Positions 37,672 through 46,847 are shown, numbered from the stretch's first letter. The stretch: DNA of 64,000 nucleotides from Thermithiobacillus plumbiphilus (GCF_038070005.1 NZ_JBBPCO010000001.1:148631-212630); one strand, 5' to 3'. A program made the numbers and translations. The notes: a model not told the origin generated them from the letters alone.

Positions 37672-38350
37672 CGCGAAAGCAGCCTTTGCCCTGCAACGCA
37701 AACTGGCCCGCGAGGTCAGGCTGGAGGCCTGCCCGAGTCAGGTCAGCCTGGTGGCGGGCTGCGATGCGGCCCTGAGCCCCGATGGCCGCGAGGTGCTTGG
37801 GGTGGCGGTGCTGCTGGACTATCCCGGCCTGCATTTGCTGCACCTTGAGGTCTGCCGGCAGCCGCTGACCATGCCCTATGTGCCGGGTCTGCTATCCTTT
37901 CGGGAAGGGCCTGCGGTGCTGGCGGCGCTGGAGGCCCTGCCGCAGCGTCCGGATCTCCTGCTGGTGGATGGCGCCGGCATTGCCCACCCGCGTGGCCTGG
38001 GCATTGCCGCGCATCTTGGGGTATTGTTGGATCTGCCGGCCATCGGCGTGGCCAAGTCACGCCTGATTGGTGAGGAACTGATGCCGGGTCCCTTGCGGGG
38101 CGACCGCGCGCCCCTGCAACATCATGGTAAAACCATCGGCAGCATCCTGCGCACCCGGGACGGGGTACGGCCACTCTATGTGTCTCCAGGACACCGCTGT
38201 ACCATCGCGGGCGCCGCTGACTGGGTACTGGCCTGTGGTCGTGGATACCGCCTGCCCGAGCCCACGCGTCTGGCGGATCGTCTGGCCGCCGAGCACAAGC
38301 GCCTGCTCAAGGAGCAAGGAGAAGCGCACAGTGCTCGGCAGCTGCTTTAA
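37649..38350 (+). CDS. nfi: Endonuclease V
   Basis: 233 residues. Family signatures: VAGCDAAL with the first catalytic Asp, YVPGLLSFREGP, LLVDGAGIAHPRGLGIAAHLG and GVAKSRLIG. It nicks DNA 3' of deaminated bases (inosine, sometimes uracil). The Tyr-Val-Pro-Gly wedge motif is intact. The overlap with the preceding glycosylase gene suggests cotranscription of deamination or base-damage repair functions. Confidence 0.95.
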   Translation: MPIEFPTDAKAAFALQRKLAREVRLEACPSQVSLVAGCDAALSPDGREVLGVAVLLDYPGLHLLHLEVCRQPLTMPYVPGLLSFREGPAVLAALEALPQRPDLLLVDGAGIAHPRGLGIAAHLGVLLDLPAIGVAKSRLIGEELMPGPLRGDRAPLQHHGKTIGSILRTRDGVRPLYVSPGHRCTIAGAADWVLACGRGYRLPEPTRLADRLAAEHKRLLKEQGEAHSARQLL

Positions 38351-38375
38351 AATCCTTACATGAGGAGAGGGATGC

Positions 38376-40148
38376 ATGACTCTGAAAAATAATACGTTCT
38401 CTCTGCTCTCAGCTCTCATTCTGTTGTTTTCCATGTCAGCCAGCCAGGCCGCCGAAACACGCACCTTTCGGGCCGGCATCGCCAGCGCCCATCCCCTGGC
38501 CACCCAGGCCGGGTTCGAAGTGCTTGCCGCCGGCGGCAATGCCTTTGATGCCGCAGTGGCCGTGAGTGCGGCACTTGGCGTGGTGGAGCCATTCGGATCA
38601 GGCCTGGGCGGTGGTGGTTTCTGGTTGCTGCATACCGCGGACGGGCGAGATGTCTTCGTCGATGGCCGCGAGCGCGCCCCACTGGCTGCTACCCGCGACA
38701 TGTATCTCGATAAGAACGGGGATGTTCGGCCGCGTGCCTCTCTCGATGGTCCGCTGGCTGCCGGCATCCCGGGCGTGCCGGCAGCACTGGTGCATCTGGC
38801 CGAGCGCTATGGCCGCCTGACCCTGGCTGCTGACCTGGCGCCGGCCCTCCGTTATGCCGAAAGAGGCTTTCCGGCGGGTCCAGCCTATCGGCGCATGGCC
38901 TCGGAGCGGCTCGCCGCCCTGTCCGCTGATCCGGCCGCCAGGGTTTTTCTGCAGGGTGGAGGTGTTCCAAAACCGGGATTTCGCCTGCTGCAGCCGCAAC
39001 TTGCCCAGACCCTGCGCCGCATTGCCCAGCAGGGCCATGCCGGCTTTTACGCCGGCCCTGTGGCCCAGGAACTGGTCAGGAGCGTACGCGAGGCCGGGGG
39101 AATCTGGACTGCGAAGGACCTGCAGAGTTATCGCGTGATCGAGCGCAGGCCGATCCAGTTTACCTACCGGGGCGCGAAGATCACCGCAGCACCACCCCCA
39201 TCCTCGGGCGGTGTGGTGCTGGCGGAAGCCCTGCAGATACTCGACAGGCTTCCCATGAAACAGGCGGATCGGGTGCAGCGCATGCACTACACCATCGAGG
39301 CCATGCGTCGCGCCTATCAGGACCGGGCACGTTTTCTCGGTGATTCCGATTTCGTTGCCATGCCCATGCAGCGCCTGCTCAGCCCAAACTATGCTGCCGA
39401 ACGCGCGCGTGGCATCGATCCCGAAAGCGCCACACCCAGTGCCAAGCTTAGTGATGGCGCGGCCATGCCGACTCAGGGCCCGCAGACCACCCACTTCAGT
39501 GTGGTGGACGACGAGGGCAACCGGGTTGCCGGCACTTTGAGTCTGAACATGATGTTCGGCTCGGGATTCGTGGCGGGCAGCACCGGTGTGCTGCTCAATG
39601 ATGAAATGGATGACTTTGCCAGCAAGCCCGGCGTGCCCAATGTCTATGGCCTGGTGGGCGCCGAGGCCAACAGTATCGCGCCGGGCAAGCGACCCCTGTC
39701 GAGCATGTCACCGACCTTTGTCGAGGACTCACGCGGGGTGCTCGTGCTCGGCACGCCGGGTGGTTCGCGCATCATCAGCATGGTGCTACTCGGCATTCTG
39801 GAATATCTGGATCAGCCCAGGCCCGATCCGCTGCTGATCGTGGCCCGGCCGCGTTATCACCACCAGTTTCTGCCGGATCGCGTGCAGGTGGAGCCGGCCA
39901 GCTTCAGCACAAATACCCTGCAGGCGCTCGAACTGATGGGGCATGAAGTCGAGGTGGTGTCGCGCCGCTGGGGCAACATGCAGGTGGTGTTTCAGGGGCG
40001 TGACGGGCACATGCTCGCCGCCAGTGATCCGCGCGGCGAAGGGCTTGGCCGGGTGCAGAGCATACGGGAGACAACATCAGCCATTCCTGCTGCGGGAAGG
40101 ATGCTTGATGAAGTCGATGACTATGCTGATCAGGGATTTATAGAATAA
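38376..40148 (+). CDS. ggt: Gamma-glutamyltransferase (periplasmic, self-processing)
   Basis: 590 residues with a signal peptide (about 1-24, ending SQAAE). The N-terminal-nucleophile hydrolase cleaves itself before Thr371 in QTTHFSV, giving two subunits. Oxyanion and substrate motifs (GGGGFW-type LGGGGF, RPLSSMSP, GTPGGSR) are intact. It hydrolyses glutathione and gamma-glutamyl compounds in the periplasm, helping cysteine or glutathione turnover. A 25-base gap with GAGGAG separates it from nfi. Confidence 0.95.
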   Translation: MTLKNNTFSLLSALILLFSMSASQAAETRTFRAGIASAHPLATQAGFEVLAAGGNAFDAAVAVSAALGVVEPFGSGLGGGGFWLLHTADGRDVFVDGRERAPLAATRDMYLDKNGDVRPRASLDGPLAAGIPGVPAALVHLAERYGRLTLAADLAPALRYAERGFPAGPAYRRMASERLAALSADPAARVFLQGGGVPKPGFRLLQPQLAQTLRRIAQQGHAGFYAGPVAQELVRSVREAGGIWTAKDLQSYRVIERRPIQFTYRGAKITAAPPPSSGGVVLAEALQILDRLPMKQADRVQRMHYTIEAMRRAYQDRARFLGDSDFVAMPMQRLLSPNYAAERARGIDPESATPSAKLSDGAAMPTQGPQTTHFSVVDDEGNRVAGTLSLNMMFGSGFVAGSTGVLLNDEMDDFASKPGVPNVYGLVGAEANSIAPGKRPLSSMSPTFVEDSRGVLVLGTPGGSRIISMVLLGILEYLDQPRPDPLLIVARPRYHHQFLPDRVQVEPASFSTNTLQALELMGHEVEVVSRRWGNMQVVFQGRDGHMLAASDPRGEGLGRVQSIRETTSAIPAAGRMLDEVDDYADQGFIE

Positions 40149-40165
40149 ATATAGAGTGATATGAC

Positions 40166-42010
40166 ATGAGTCAGGCTTCCCCCATTGCATATCAAATCGT
40201 GCCCAAAAACCTGGGCGCGCATCTTTTCGAGGTAAGCTGCACCGTCGCGGACCCGAATCCGGCCGGGCAGTGTTTCAGCCTGCCCGCCTGGGTGCCCGGC
40301 AGCTATCTCATCCGCGAGTTCGCTCGCCACATCGTCCGCCTCAAGGCCAGCGCCGATGGCAGGCCGCTTGGGGTGCGCAAGATCGACAAGGATACCTGGT
40401 GCTGCGAACCGACATCCGCATCCATCACTTTAACCTATGAAGTCTATGCCTTTGATTTGTCAGTGCGTGCTGCCTATCTCGACAACACCCGCGGCTACTT
40501 CAATGGCAGCAGCGTCTTTTTGCGACCGCATGGTCTGGAGGATCGGGTCTGCGCGCTGGAGATCTGCCCCCCGGCCGGGACGGCCTTCCAGGACTGGCGC
40601 GTCGGCACGTCCATGGCGCGCGATGGCGCCCCGGCCTATGGCTTTGGCCGCTACCGGGCTGCCAACTACGATGAACTGATTGATCATCCCGTGGAGATGG
40701 CGCCATTCACCCTGGCGCAGTTTACAGCCTGCGGCGTGCCGCACGACATCATCATCACTGGCCGGCATCGCGCCGATCTGGACCGGCTTTGCCGCGATCT
40801 CAAGACCATCTGCGAATACCAGATCCGGCTCTTTGGCGAGCCCGCACCGATGGACCGCTATGTCTTTCTGGTGCTCGCCGTGGGCGATGGTTACGGTGGC
40901 CTGGAGCATCGTGCATCGACCAGCCTGATCTGCAAGCGCGACAATTTACCGCAAATGGTACCGGCAGGACTTGATCAGGACCCCAATGATCCTAATAGCA
41001 ACGAGGGCTATCGCAGCTTTCTCGGGCTCTGCAGCCATGAGTATTTCCATACCTGGAACGTCAAGCGCATCAAGCCGGCCGCCTTCACGCCCTATGATCT
41101 CGCACGCGAGGCCTACACCACCCAGCTCTGGGCCTTCGAAGGCATCACGTCCTACTACGATGATCTGGTGCTGCGGCGCAGCGGTCTCATCAGCCCGGAA
41201 ACCTATCTTGAAATGCTCGGGGAGACCGCCACGCGGGTCTGGCGTGGCAGCGGGCGGCTCAAGCAGTCAGTGGCCGAATCCAGTTTCGACGCCTGGACCA
41301 AGTTCTACCGCCAGGATGAAAATGCCCCCAATGCCGTAGTCAGCTATTACGCCAAGGGCAGCCTGGTGGCGCTGGCGCTTGATTTGCTGCTGCGCTCCCG
41401 AACCGGCGGCAAGCATTCGCTGGATGATCTCATGCGGCTCTTGTGGCAGCGTTATGGCCAGGCTGCTACCGGGATTCCGGAAGGGGGCATCGAGGCTGCG
41501 GCCGAGGAGCTGAGTGGCCTGGATCTTCGGGATTTCTTCGCGCAAGCGGTCTACGGGACCGAGGAGCTGCCGTTCGCGGAGCTGCTGGCGCCCTTTGGCA
41601 TCCAATTCCAGCTGCGCCAGGCAGAGTCCGACAAAGACAGTGGCGGCAAGCCCGCCAAAGACAAATCCGGGCGCAGTCGCAGCGTGCTTGGCGCTCGCAT
41701 CGCCAGTGGCGAGGAGGCGCGGCTGATCCAGGTCTTTGATGAGGGGCCTGCCCAGCAGGCAGGGCTGGCGGCAGACGACGTGGTGATTGCCGTGGATGGC
41801 CTGCGCGTGAGTGGCAGGAATCTTACTGATGTGATCGCCGGCCATGTGCCAGGCAGTCGGGTGCAGGTGCACGCCTTCCGGCGCGATGAGCTGATGGTTT
41901 TTGATCTGACCCTGGCGGGAGCATCGCTGGATACCTGTGTTCTCACACTGGATGCCGAGGCCAGTCCCGAGCAGGTAAAGGCGAGGGAGGCCTGGCTCGA
42001 GCCTCTCTGA
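40166..42010 (+). CDS. M61-family (glycyl aminopeptidase-like) PDZ-containing metallopeptidase
   Basis: 614 residues. N-terminal beta-sandwich (about 1-170), a thermolysin-like catalytic domain with zinc motif HEYFH starting at His291 (SHEYFHTWNVKRIKP) and a downstream ligand Glu in AFEGITSYYDD, and a C-terminal PDZ domain (about 510-600: GLAADDVVIAVDGL). M61 peptidases remove N-terminal Gly or Ala. No signal peptide is evident, so it is probably cytoplasmic. The substrate is unknown. It directly follows ggt, and an amino-acid recycling link is only a guess. Confidence 0.93.
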   Translation: MSQASPIAYQIVPKNLGAHLFEVSCTVADPNPAGQCFSLPAWVPGSYLIREFARHIVRLKASADGRPLGVRKIDKDTWCCEPTSASITLTYEVYAFDLSVRAAYLDNTRGYFNGSSVFLRPHGLEDRVCALEICPPAGTAFQDWRVGTSMARDGAPAYGFGRYRAANYDELIDHPVEMAPFTLAQFTACGVPHDIIITGRHRADLDRLCRDLKTICEYQIRLFGEPAPMDRYVFLVLAVGDGYGGLEHRASTSLICKRDNLPQMVPAGLDQDPNDPNSNEGYRSFLGLCSHEYFHTWNVKRIKPAAFTPYDLAREAYTTQLWAFEGITSYYDDLVLRRSGLISPETYLEMLGETATRVWRGSGRLKQSVAESSFDAWTKFYRQDENAPNAVVSYYAKGSLVALALDLLLRSRTGGKHSLDDLMRLLWQRYGQAATGIPEGGIEAAAEELSGLDLRDFFAQAVYGTEELPFAELLAPFGIQFQLRQAESDKDSGGKPAKDKSGRSRSVLGARIASGEEARLIQVFDEGPAQQAGLAADDVVIAVDGLRVSGRNLTDVIAGHVPGSRVQVHAFRRDELMVFDLTLAGASLDTCVLTLDAEASPEQVKAREAWLEPL

Positions 42011-42118
42011 GCATTCTGTCTGTGCGTCTGGCAGGGCCTCGCCCTGAGTCTTGCCCGATCCGTCGGATGCTTGCGCCTGGCCTGACAGGGATACCCTTTC
42101 ACGGAAGAGGAGAAAGGG

Positions 42119-42664
42119 ATGGAAAAGAAGAGCCTGCGGCCTGTTCCCGGGGCCGAGCGCGCCGGGCGCAAACGTCTGAGCCTGAAATCAGAACTGATCC
42201 TGGCCTTGCTTCCCACCATCGCGGTACTGTTAGTGTTCTTTCTCGTCGAAAGCTTCAGCCAGCAACGCCTTCTGTTTGCCTCACTCGCCTCAAGCGCCTT
42301 TCTGATCTACCTCGACCCGCAGCATGAGACCAACCAGGTGGGCACATTGTTCTGGGCTCAGAGTCTGGCTGCCGTGGTCGGTGTGCTCAGCCTGAGCCTG
42401 ATCGGACCGGGCTATGCAGCAGCGGCGGTGGCCATGATCGTTGTGATCATGCTGATGGTGCCACTGAACGTCGTGCATCCGCCCGCTGTCTCCACCACCT
42501 TGAGCTTCGCCTTTCGTAGCGGGGACGGCAACAACCTCGTGCTCTTTGGCATGGCCCTGGGCATGATCCTCGTCCTGGTCATACTGGAGCAACTCACCTT
42601 ACGTCTCTTGGCACATCTATCCTTCAGGCACTCTGACCCGGAGAACAACAAGAATGCTCCCTGA
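42119..42664 (+). CDS. HPP-family membrane protein
   Basis: 181 residues with four membrane helices and the name-giving HPP motif (NVVHPPAVSTTLSF) between helices three and four. HPP proteins have been linked to nitrite transport into plastids and occur widely in bacteria with unknown substrates. GAGGAG precedes the ATG. The gene overlaps the next by 11 bases, implying a functional pair with the DUF1622 protein. Confidence 0.85.
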   Translation: MEKKSLRPVPGAERAGRKRLSLKSELILALLPTIAVLLVFFLVESFSQQRLLFASLASSAFLIYLDPQHETNQVGTLFWAQSLAAVVGVLSLSLIGPGYAAAAVAMIVVIMLMVPLNVVHPPAVSTTLSFAFRSGDGNNLVLFGMALGMILVLVILEQLTLRLLAHLSFRHSDPENNKNAP

Positions 42665-43043
42665 CTTTGGCGTGACTGAAGAAACCATCATTCATGTCCT
42701 GCAATGGCTGAGACTTTTCATCGAAACGACTGGCGCCGCCATTGTTGGCGCTGGCGTGATCCAGGTCATCTTTCAGCTGGCCATGGCCGCGATCAAGCGC
42801 CGCGAAGCTTCCTATAACGCCATACGGCTGACGCTGGCGCGCTATCTCGCCCTGGCCCTGGAGTTTCAGCTTGGCGCAGACATCCTGTCGACCGCCATCG
42901 CACCAAGCTGGGACCAGATTGGCAAGTTGGGAGCCATTGCCATCATCCGGACGGCGCTGAATTATTTTCTTTCCAGGGAAATGGCGGAAGAGCGCAAGGC
43001 AGAGGAAAACGAAAAGACAGTCAGGTCTGACAAGGCGGGCTGA
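42654..43043 (+). CDS. DUF1622 membrane protein
   Basis: 129 residues with about three helices: one around residues 12-45, one near 60-78, one near 88-108, and a charged C-terminal tail. The pattern LEFQLGADILSTAIAPSWDQIGKLGAIA-type is the DUF1622 hallmark (here LGADIL and LGAIAIIRTALNYFL). The function is unknown. Overlap with the HPP gene suggests that they act together in the membrane. Confidence 0.85.
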   Translation: MLPDFGVTEETIIHVLQWLRLFIETTGAAIVGAGVIQVIFQLAMAAIKRREASYNAIRLTLARYLALALEFQLGADILSTAIAPSWDQIGKLGAIAIIRTALNYFLSREMAEERKAEENEKTVRSDKAG

Positions 43044-43074
43044 ATCTCCTCGGGGCTGTGCAGTACCTGAATAG

Positions 43075-43097
43075 AAAAGGGGCTCAATGAGAGCCCC
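43075..43097 (-). terminator. Intrinsic terminator of the recombination cassette
   Basis: GGGGCTC (43079-43085) and GAGCCCC (43091-43097) with a 5-base loop. On the minus strand the stem is followed by TTTTC, giving a proper terminator for the minus-strand exonuclease gene. On the plus strand the tail is weaker, but it may also stop transcription of the DUF1622 gene. Confidence 0.8.
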
Positions 43098-43114
43098 TGG
43101 GTTGTTTCTGGCTT

Positions 43115-43975
43115 TTAGCTGTTCTGACCGGATCCGCTGAGGCTGATGCTGCACACCAGATTGCCTGGCTTGCGATAGGCATCGAGATCCACCCCGGCCA
43201 GCGCCGGGATGCGCGAGTAGTCCACTGAGCCCTTGCGGTAGATCTTGGCCAGCCGCACGCCGCCGCCCACCGTGATGCCTGGCTCCGCCAGCGCCTCCAG
43301 CCTTGCGCGCGCCTCGGCTTCCAGGGCCCGGGCCTGGTCCAGCGCCTCACGGGCCGCCTGCCAGGCCTGCGCCGAGGCTTGCCAGGCCTCATCACTGCGC
43401 AGATGGCGATCGTGACCACCTGGCTGCGGCGGTTCCCGATTGACGACCTGCTGCCAGAACTCCTGCTCGACCTCGATCAGATCGCGGATATAGCTGCCGT
43501 CAGGCGTCACTTCCACCAGCACGCCATCACGGCCGTCAAAGGACCAGTAATGGCAGGCCTGAGCGCCCGTCACGCTGAGCTGGTGCTGGATCTGGGCCTG
43601 GTATTTCTGGGGAATGCGTCCCGCCAGCGCCGCCTGGTGATCTCCCGCGCCAGGGCACTTGATCTCCAGAATGAGATCGCCCTCCAGCGAAATGCCATCG
43701 AGGCTTGCCAGCATGAAGTCATGACCAGGATGAATCCGGCAATGCGGCTCCATAATGTTGCCGGTATAGGCCTCATAGGCCTCGCGGGCCAGGGGTTCGA
43801 GCATCAGCCCGCGCAGCATGACAGGATTTTTGGGCCTGGGCTGACTCAGCCCGAGCTTCTGCTCCCACAGCTGCAACGGCGTCAGCCAGGGCGAGTCCCC
43901 AGTGATGATGGGGGCCTCGGACGCGCCGATGCCCCCCTTGCGCCAGTTGAGCCATTCAGCGCTCTGCTGCTTCAT
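43115..43975 (-). CDS. YqaJ / lambda exonuclease-type phage recombination nuclease
   Basis: 286 residues. The N-terminal WRKGGIGASEAPII and LWEQKLGL are typical of YqaJ-like nucleases. The PD-(D/E)xK core shows a conserved Glu in LEPLAREAYE, Asp in ASLDG and the EIKCP catalytic motif, followed by QKYQAQIQHQL. Such enzymes degrade one DNA strand 5' to 3' from ends, leaving single strands for an annealing partner. The C-terminal region has a coiled coil and an unassigned tail. It overlaps the upstream annealing-protein gene as ATGA, and a terminator follows. No other phage gene is nearby. Confidence 0.9.
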   Translation of the reverse strand: MKQQSAEWLNWRKGGIGASEAPIITGDSPWLTPLQLWEQKLGLSQPRPKNPVMLRGLMLEPLAREAYEAYTGNIMEPHCRIHPGHDFMLASLDGISLEGDLILEIKCPGAGDHQAALAGRIPQKYQAQIQHQLSVTGAQACHYWSFDGRDGVLVEVTPDGSYIRDLIEVEQEFWQQVVNREPPQPGGHDRHLRSDEAWQASAQAWQAAREALDQARALEAEARARLEALAEPGITVGGGVRLAKIYRKGSVDYSRIPALAGVDLDAYRKPGNLVCSISLSGSGQNS

Positions 43976-44574
43976 GCCGCGTTCCGCCGCTTCTTCTCAA
44001 GCAGCTTCAGCGCCCGGCTGTAGTCGCGTGCCGGCAGTTCCTCGAAAGCACCGACATGGAAGAAGGACAGCATCTTGTCCACGTCCGCACCGGCATCTTC
44101 CGCGAGCTTGCGCAGGTTCGCCTGCTGCTCGACCGTGATGGTGTCAGCCCGCACTTCTGGCTGCGGCTGCAACTGCTGGTGGATGGCGTTTTCAACCTCG
44201 TTGGCGGAAGCGTATTCGCCACCATGCAGGCCGACATTGGCGAGTGCCCGACCTACCGCACTGGTCTCGCAGTTCTCGATGGCGCTGGTGCGATTCACCT
44301 GGCTGGAGTTGCGCCTTTCCTCGGCATATCCGTTGCCAAGCAGCATCCACTGGCCATCCTGCAGGAACTCGATCCGTGCCAGCACGACGACATGGTCATC
44401 GTTGGCTTCCACGATCTCGGTCAGGATGCGCCCGCGCAGCCCAAAGATCTCGCGAAACACCTCATTTCGCTGGGCAACGGTGGTATAGCGCTTCCTGCCC
44501 AGTAGAATGCCTTTCTCGTTGAGTTCGGCTACCCGCTGCATGGCGGATTTCAGCAGTTTGTTCAGCTCTTCCAT
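43972..44574 (-). CDS. Probable phage single-strand annealing (Erf/Rad52-like) protein
   Basis: 200 residues from ATG 44574, which has GGAG 4 bases upstream; a longer frame to 44712 lacks such a site. The central part (about 40-130) reads like Erf/Rad52-superfamily phage recombination proteins: an RGRILTEIV strand, a hairpin with WMLLGNGYAEERR, then the diagnostic TSAIENCETSAVGRALANVG and EYASANEVE segments. The C-terminus is a short helical tail (about 150-200). Coupling to a YqaJ exonuclease gene through ATGA overlap supports an exonuclease-annealase recombination pair. Annealing activity is inferred, not certain. Confidence 0.72.
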   Translation of the reverse strand: MEELNKLLKSAMQRVAELNEKGILLGRKRYTTVAQRNEVFREIFGLRGRILTEIVEANDDHVVVLARIEFLQDGQWMLLGNGYAEERRNSSQVNRTSAIENCETSAVGRALANVGLHGGEYASANEVENAIHQQLQPQPEVRADTITVEQQANLRKLAEDAGADVDKMLSFFHVGAFEELPARDYSRALKLLEKKRRNAA

Positions 44575-44862
44575 GTTTGCTCCATCCTTCAATTGGGTCC
44601 CGATCCACTGGATTTGGAAAGGCCGGGCAAAACTGCCCGGATAGCCAGCAAAGTTGATGAAAACAAAGGCTTTGGAGAGCACCACAGGCTGGCTTTCCGG
44701 AGTATCCCCCAAGCTATACTAAGACCACGCCTGGCAGGAAAAGTTCGTGATTACCCACTTATCAAACTGGAATTCAGGAAAGTGCTGCAAAGTGACATCA
44801 TATCACTGGTTAAGCGCTGATGAGAAAAGGAATTGTCCAGCAATGAATCCGCAGATATTTGC
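44575..44862. other. 288-base noncoding region with two inverted repeats
   Basis: Between the annealing protein and rlpA (both minus strand) I see CCGGGCA-AAAC-TGCCCGG (44623-44640, 49 bases before the annealing-protein ATG) and AGTGA-N7-TCACT (44791-44807). Neither is followed by a T-run for a standard terminator. A TAGTATAGC stretch on the minus strand near 44715-44725 could hold a -10 box, but no good -35 goes with it. No coding frame with family similarity was found. Confidence 0.5.
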
Positions 44863-45624
44863 TCAGCGCCGCGCTTCGCGCAGGTGATGGATGCCGGCTT
44901 CACTGAGTCGCAGGCTGGCTGCCTGACGCGCCTCCGGGCTGGCAAAGGGGCCGACCAGCACCAGGAAATAAGGCCCTCTGCGCTCGACATCAACATTGTC
45001 AAAACCCGCTGCCTGCAACTGCTGGCGTCGGCGCTCGGCATTCTCAGCGCGGGAAAACGCTCCGGCCTGTAGATAAACGGCTGACCCGGCTGTGTTTGCA
45101 TCAGGCGCAGCACTCGGGCCTTGCGCCAGCGATGGTGTTGACGGCGCAACCGACAGGGCCTCGATCTCGACCCGCCCAAGGCCGGTGATGCCCAGTGCCC
45201 TGGCGCTGCCCGCGGAAAGATCCATGATGCGGCCAGGAACGAAGGGCCCGCGGTCATTGACGAGCAGCTCGATCGAGCGGCCATTGTCCAGATTGGTCAC
45301 CCGTGCCCAGGTGGGCAGGGGCAGGGTCTTGTGCGCGGCGCTCAGGCCGTCGGGATCAAAGCGCATACCCATGCTGGTGGTGTTGCCGGATTCATGTCCA
45401 TACCAGGACGCCAGCCCCCGTTCCCGGTAGCCGATACTGCTGGCCATCGGGTAATAGGTCTGCCCGCGAATGGTATACGGTCGGTTGTAGGCGGCACGCA
45501 GGTTGGGTGAACCGATGTCCGGCCGCTGCGGGGTGGTGCTGCAGGCGGCCAGTGTGAGGAGCAGAAGGAGCAGGGCGGGCGCGCGCGGGATGAGGCTGGC
45601 GCATCCGGAGAAAGGGTGTTTCAT
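44863..45624 (-). CDS. rlpA: RlpA-family septal lytic transglycosylase with SPOR domain
   Basis: 253 residues. A lipoprotein signal with lipobox LAAC, a double-psi beta-barrel RlpA domain (about 60-160: GLASWYGHE, NDRGPFVPGRIMDLS with the catalytic Asp/His region) and a C-terminal SPOR domain (about 180-250). RlpA cleaves glycan strands lacking stem peptides and localises to the septum. It lies 59 bases downstream of dapE on the same strand, so it may be the last gene of the dap operon. Confidence 0.95.
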   Translation of the reverse strand: MKHPFSGCASLIPRAPALLLLLLTLAACSTTPQRPDIGSPNLRAAYNRPYTIRGQTYYPMASSIGYRERGLASWYGHESGNTTSMGMRFDPDGLSAAHKTLPLPTWARVTNLDNGRSIELLVNDRGPFVPGRIMDLSAGSARALGITGLGRVEIEALSVAPSTPSLAQGPSAAPDANTAGSAVYLQAGAFSRAENAERRRQQLQAAGFDNVDVERRGPYFLVLVGPFASPEARQAASLRLSEAGIHHLREARR

Positions 45625-45683
45625 GCAGCACTTCCGTCAGGTGTTTGAGTCGGGAACGGTGGTATCGGCCGAGGCGTCAGCGT

Positions 45684-46847
45684 TCAATGATCTGCTGCGG
45701 CCAGCAGCCTTTCCAGAATCTCCCGGTAGATCTCGGCCAGGAGCGCGAGATCCGCAACCCGGACATGCTCGTTGAGCTTGTGGATGCTGGCATTGAGCGG
45801 CCCGAGCTCGATGACCTGGGCGCCCGTGGGCGCGATGAAGCGCCCGTCCGAGGTGCCACCCCCGGTCGAAAGCTGCGCATCCACGCCAGTGACCTGGCGG
45901 ATGGCCGCCTGCGTGGCGCTCACCAGTTCGCCAACCGGGGTCAGGAAGGGCTGCCCGGAGAGGTTCCAGGTCAGATCATAGTCGAGCTGATGGCCTTTCA
46001 GCACATGTTCCACACCCGCGCGCAGTTCCGCATCGGTGACCATTGGTGAAAAGCGGAAATTGAAAACCACCTCACAGACACCTGGGATGACGTTGGTCGC
46101 ACCCGTACCAGCATGAATATTGGAAATCTGCAATGAGGTCGGCTCGAAATATTCGCTGCCCTCATCCCAGCGAATCTGGCTCAGTTCGGTCAGCGCCGGC
46201 AGTGCCCGGTGAATCGGGTTATCCGCGAGGTGCGGGTAGGCGATGTGGCCCTGCACGCCCTTGACCCGCAGGGTTCCATTCAGGGAGCCACGCCGGCCAT
46301 TCTTGATGGTATCTCCCAGGCTTTCCGAGGAGGAGGGTTCGCCGACCAGGCAGTAATCGATCTGACGACCCTGCTGGCGCAGCCATTCCACCACCTTGAC
46401 CGTACCGTTGACGGCAGGCCCTTCCTCATCGGAGGTGATCAGAAAGCCGATGCGCCCGGTGTGCTGCGGATGCAGGGCGACGAAACGCTCGACGGCCACG
46501 ATCATGGCCGCGAGACTCCCTTTCATGTCCGCGGCTCCGCGGCCATAGAGCACGCCATCACGCACGCTGGGCGTGAAGGGGTCGCTCTCCCAGGCCTCCA
46601 GGGGGCCGGTCGGCACCACGTCGGTATGTCCGGCAAACACGAAGAGCGGACCTGTCTCGCCACGCTCCGCCCAGAAGTTCTGGACCTCGCCAAAGGGCAG
46701 GGGGGTGCAGGTGAAACCGACCTTCTCCAGCCTGTTCATCATCATTTGCTGGCAGTTCCTGTCAGCAGGAGTAACGGAAGGCTGGGCGATGAGCGCCTCG
46801 GTCAGTTCGAGCACGGGCTCCTTAGGCATGTCATCCTCTTGGGTCAT
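45684..46847 (-). CDS. dapE: Succinyl-diaminopimelate desuccinylase
   Basis: 387 residues; MPKEPV at 46829 is a possible alternative start. A dinuclear zinc M20-family enzyme. The metal ligands appear in [11 protein letters not shown] (His, then Asp in RGAADMKGS) and in the catalytic [12 protein letters not shown]. It hydrolyses N-succinyl-LL-DAP to LL-DAP and succinate. It follows yffB as in E. coli, and forms a cluster with dapC and dapD. Confidence 0.96.
   Translation of the reverse strand: MTQEDDMPKEPVLELTEALIAQPSVTPADRNCQQMMMNRLEKVGFTCTPLPFGEVQNFWAERGETGPLFVFAGHTDVVPTGPLEAWESDPFTPSVRDGVLYGRGAADMKGSLAAMIVAVERFVALHPQHTGRIGFLITSDEEGPAVNGTVKVVEWLRQQGRQIDYCLVGEPSSSESLGDTIKNGRRGSLNGTLRVKGVQGHIAYPHLADNPIHRALPALTELSQIRWDEGSEYFEPTSLQISNIHAGTGATNVIPGVCEVVFNFRFSPMVTDAELRAGVEHVLKGHQLDYDLTWNLSGQPFLTPVGELVSATQAAIRQVTGVDAQLSTGGGTSDGRFIAPTGAQVIELGPLNASIHKLNEHVRVADLALLAEIYREILERLLAAADH

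Noticed and set aside
44575-44712. A longer N-terminus for the annealing-like protein
   Set aside because: The upstream frame is open, but the ATG at 44574 has a well-placed GGAG. The extra 46 residues cross an inverted repeat and look unlike the rest of the protein.
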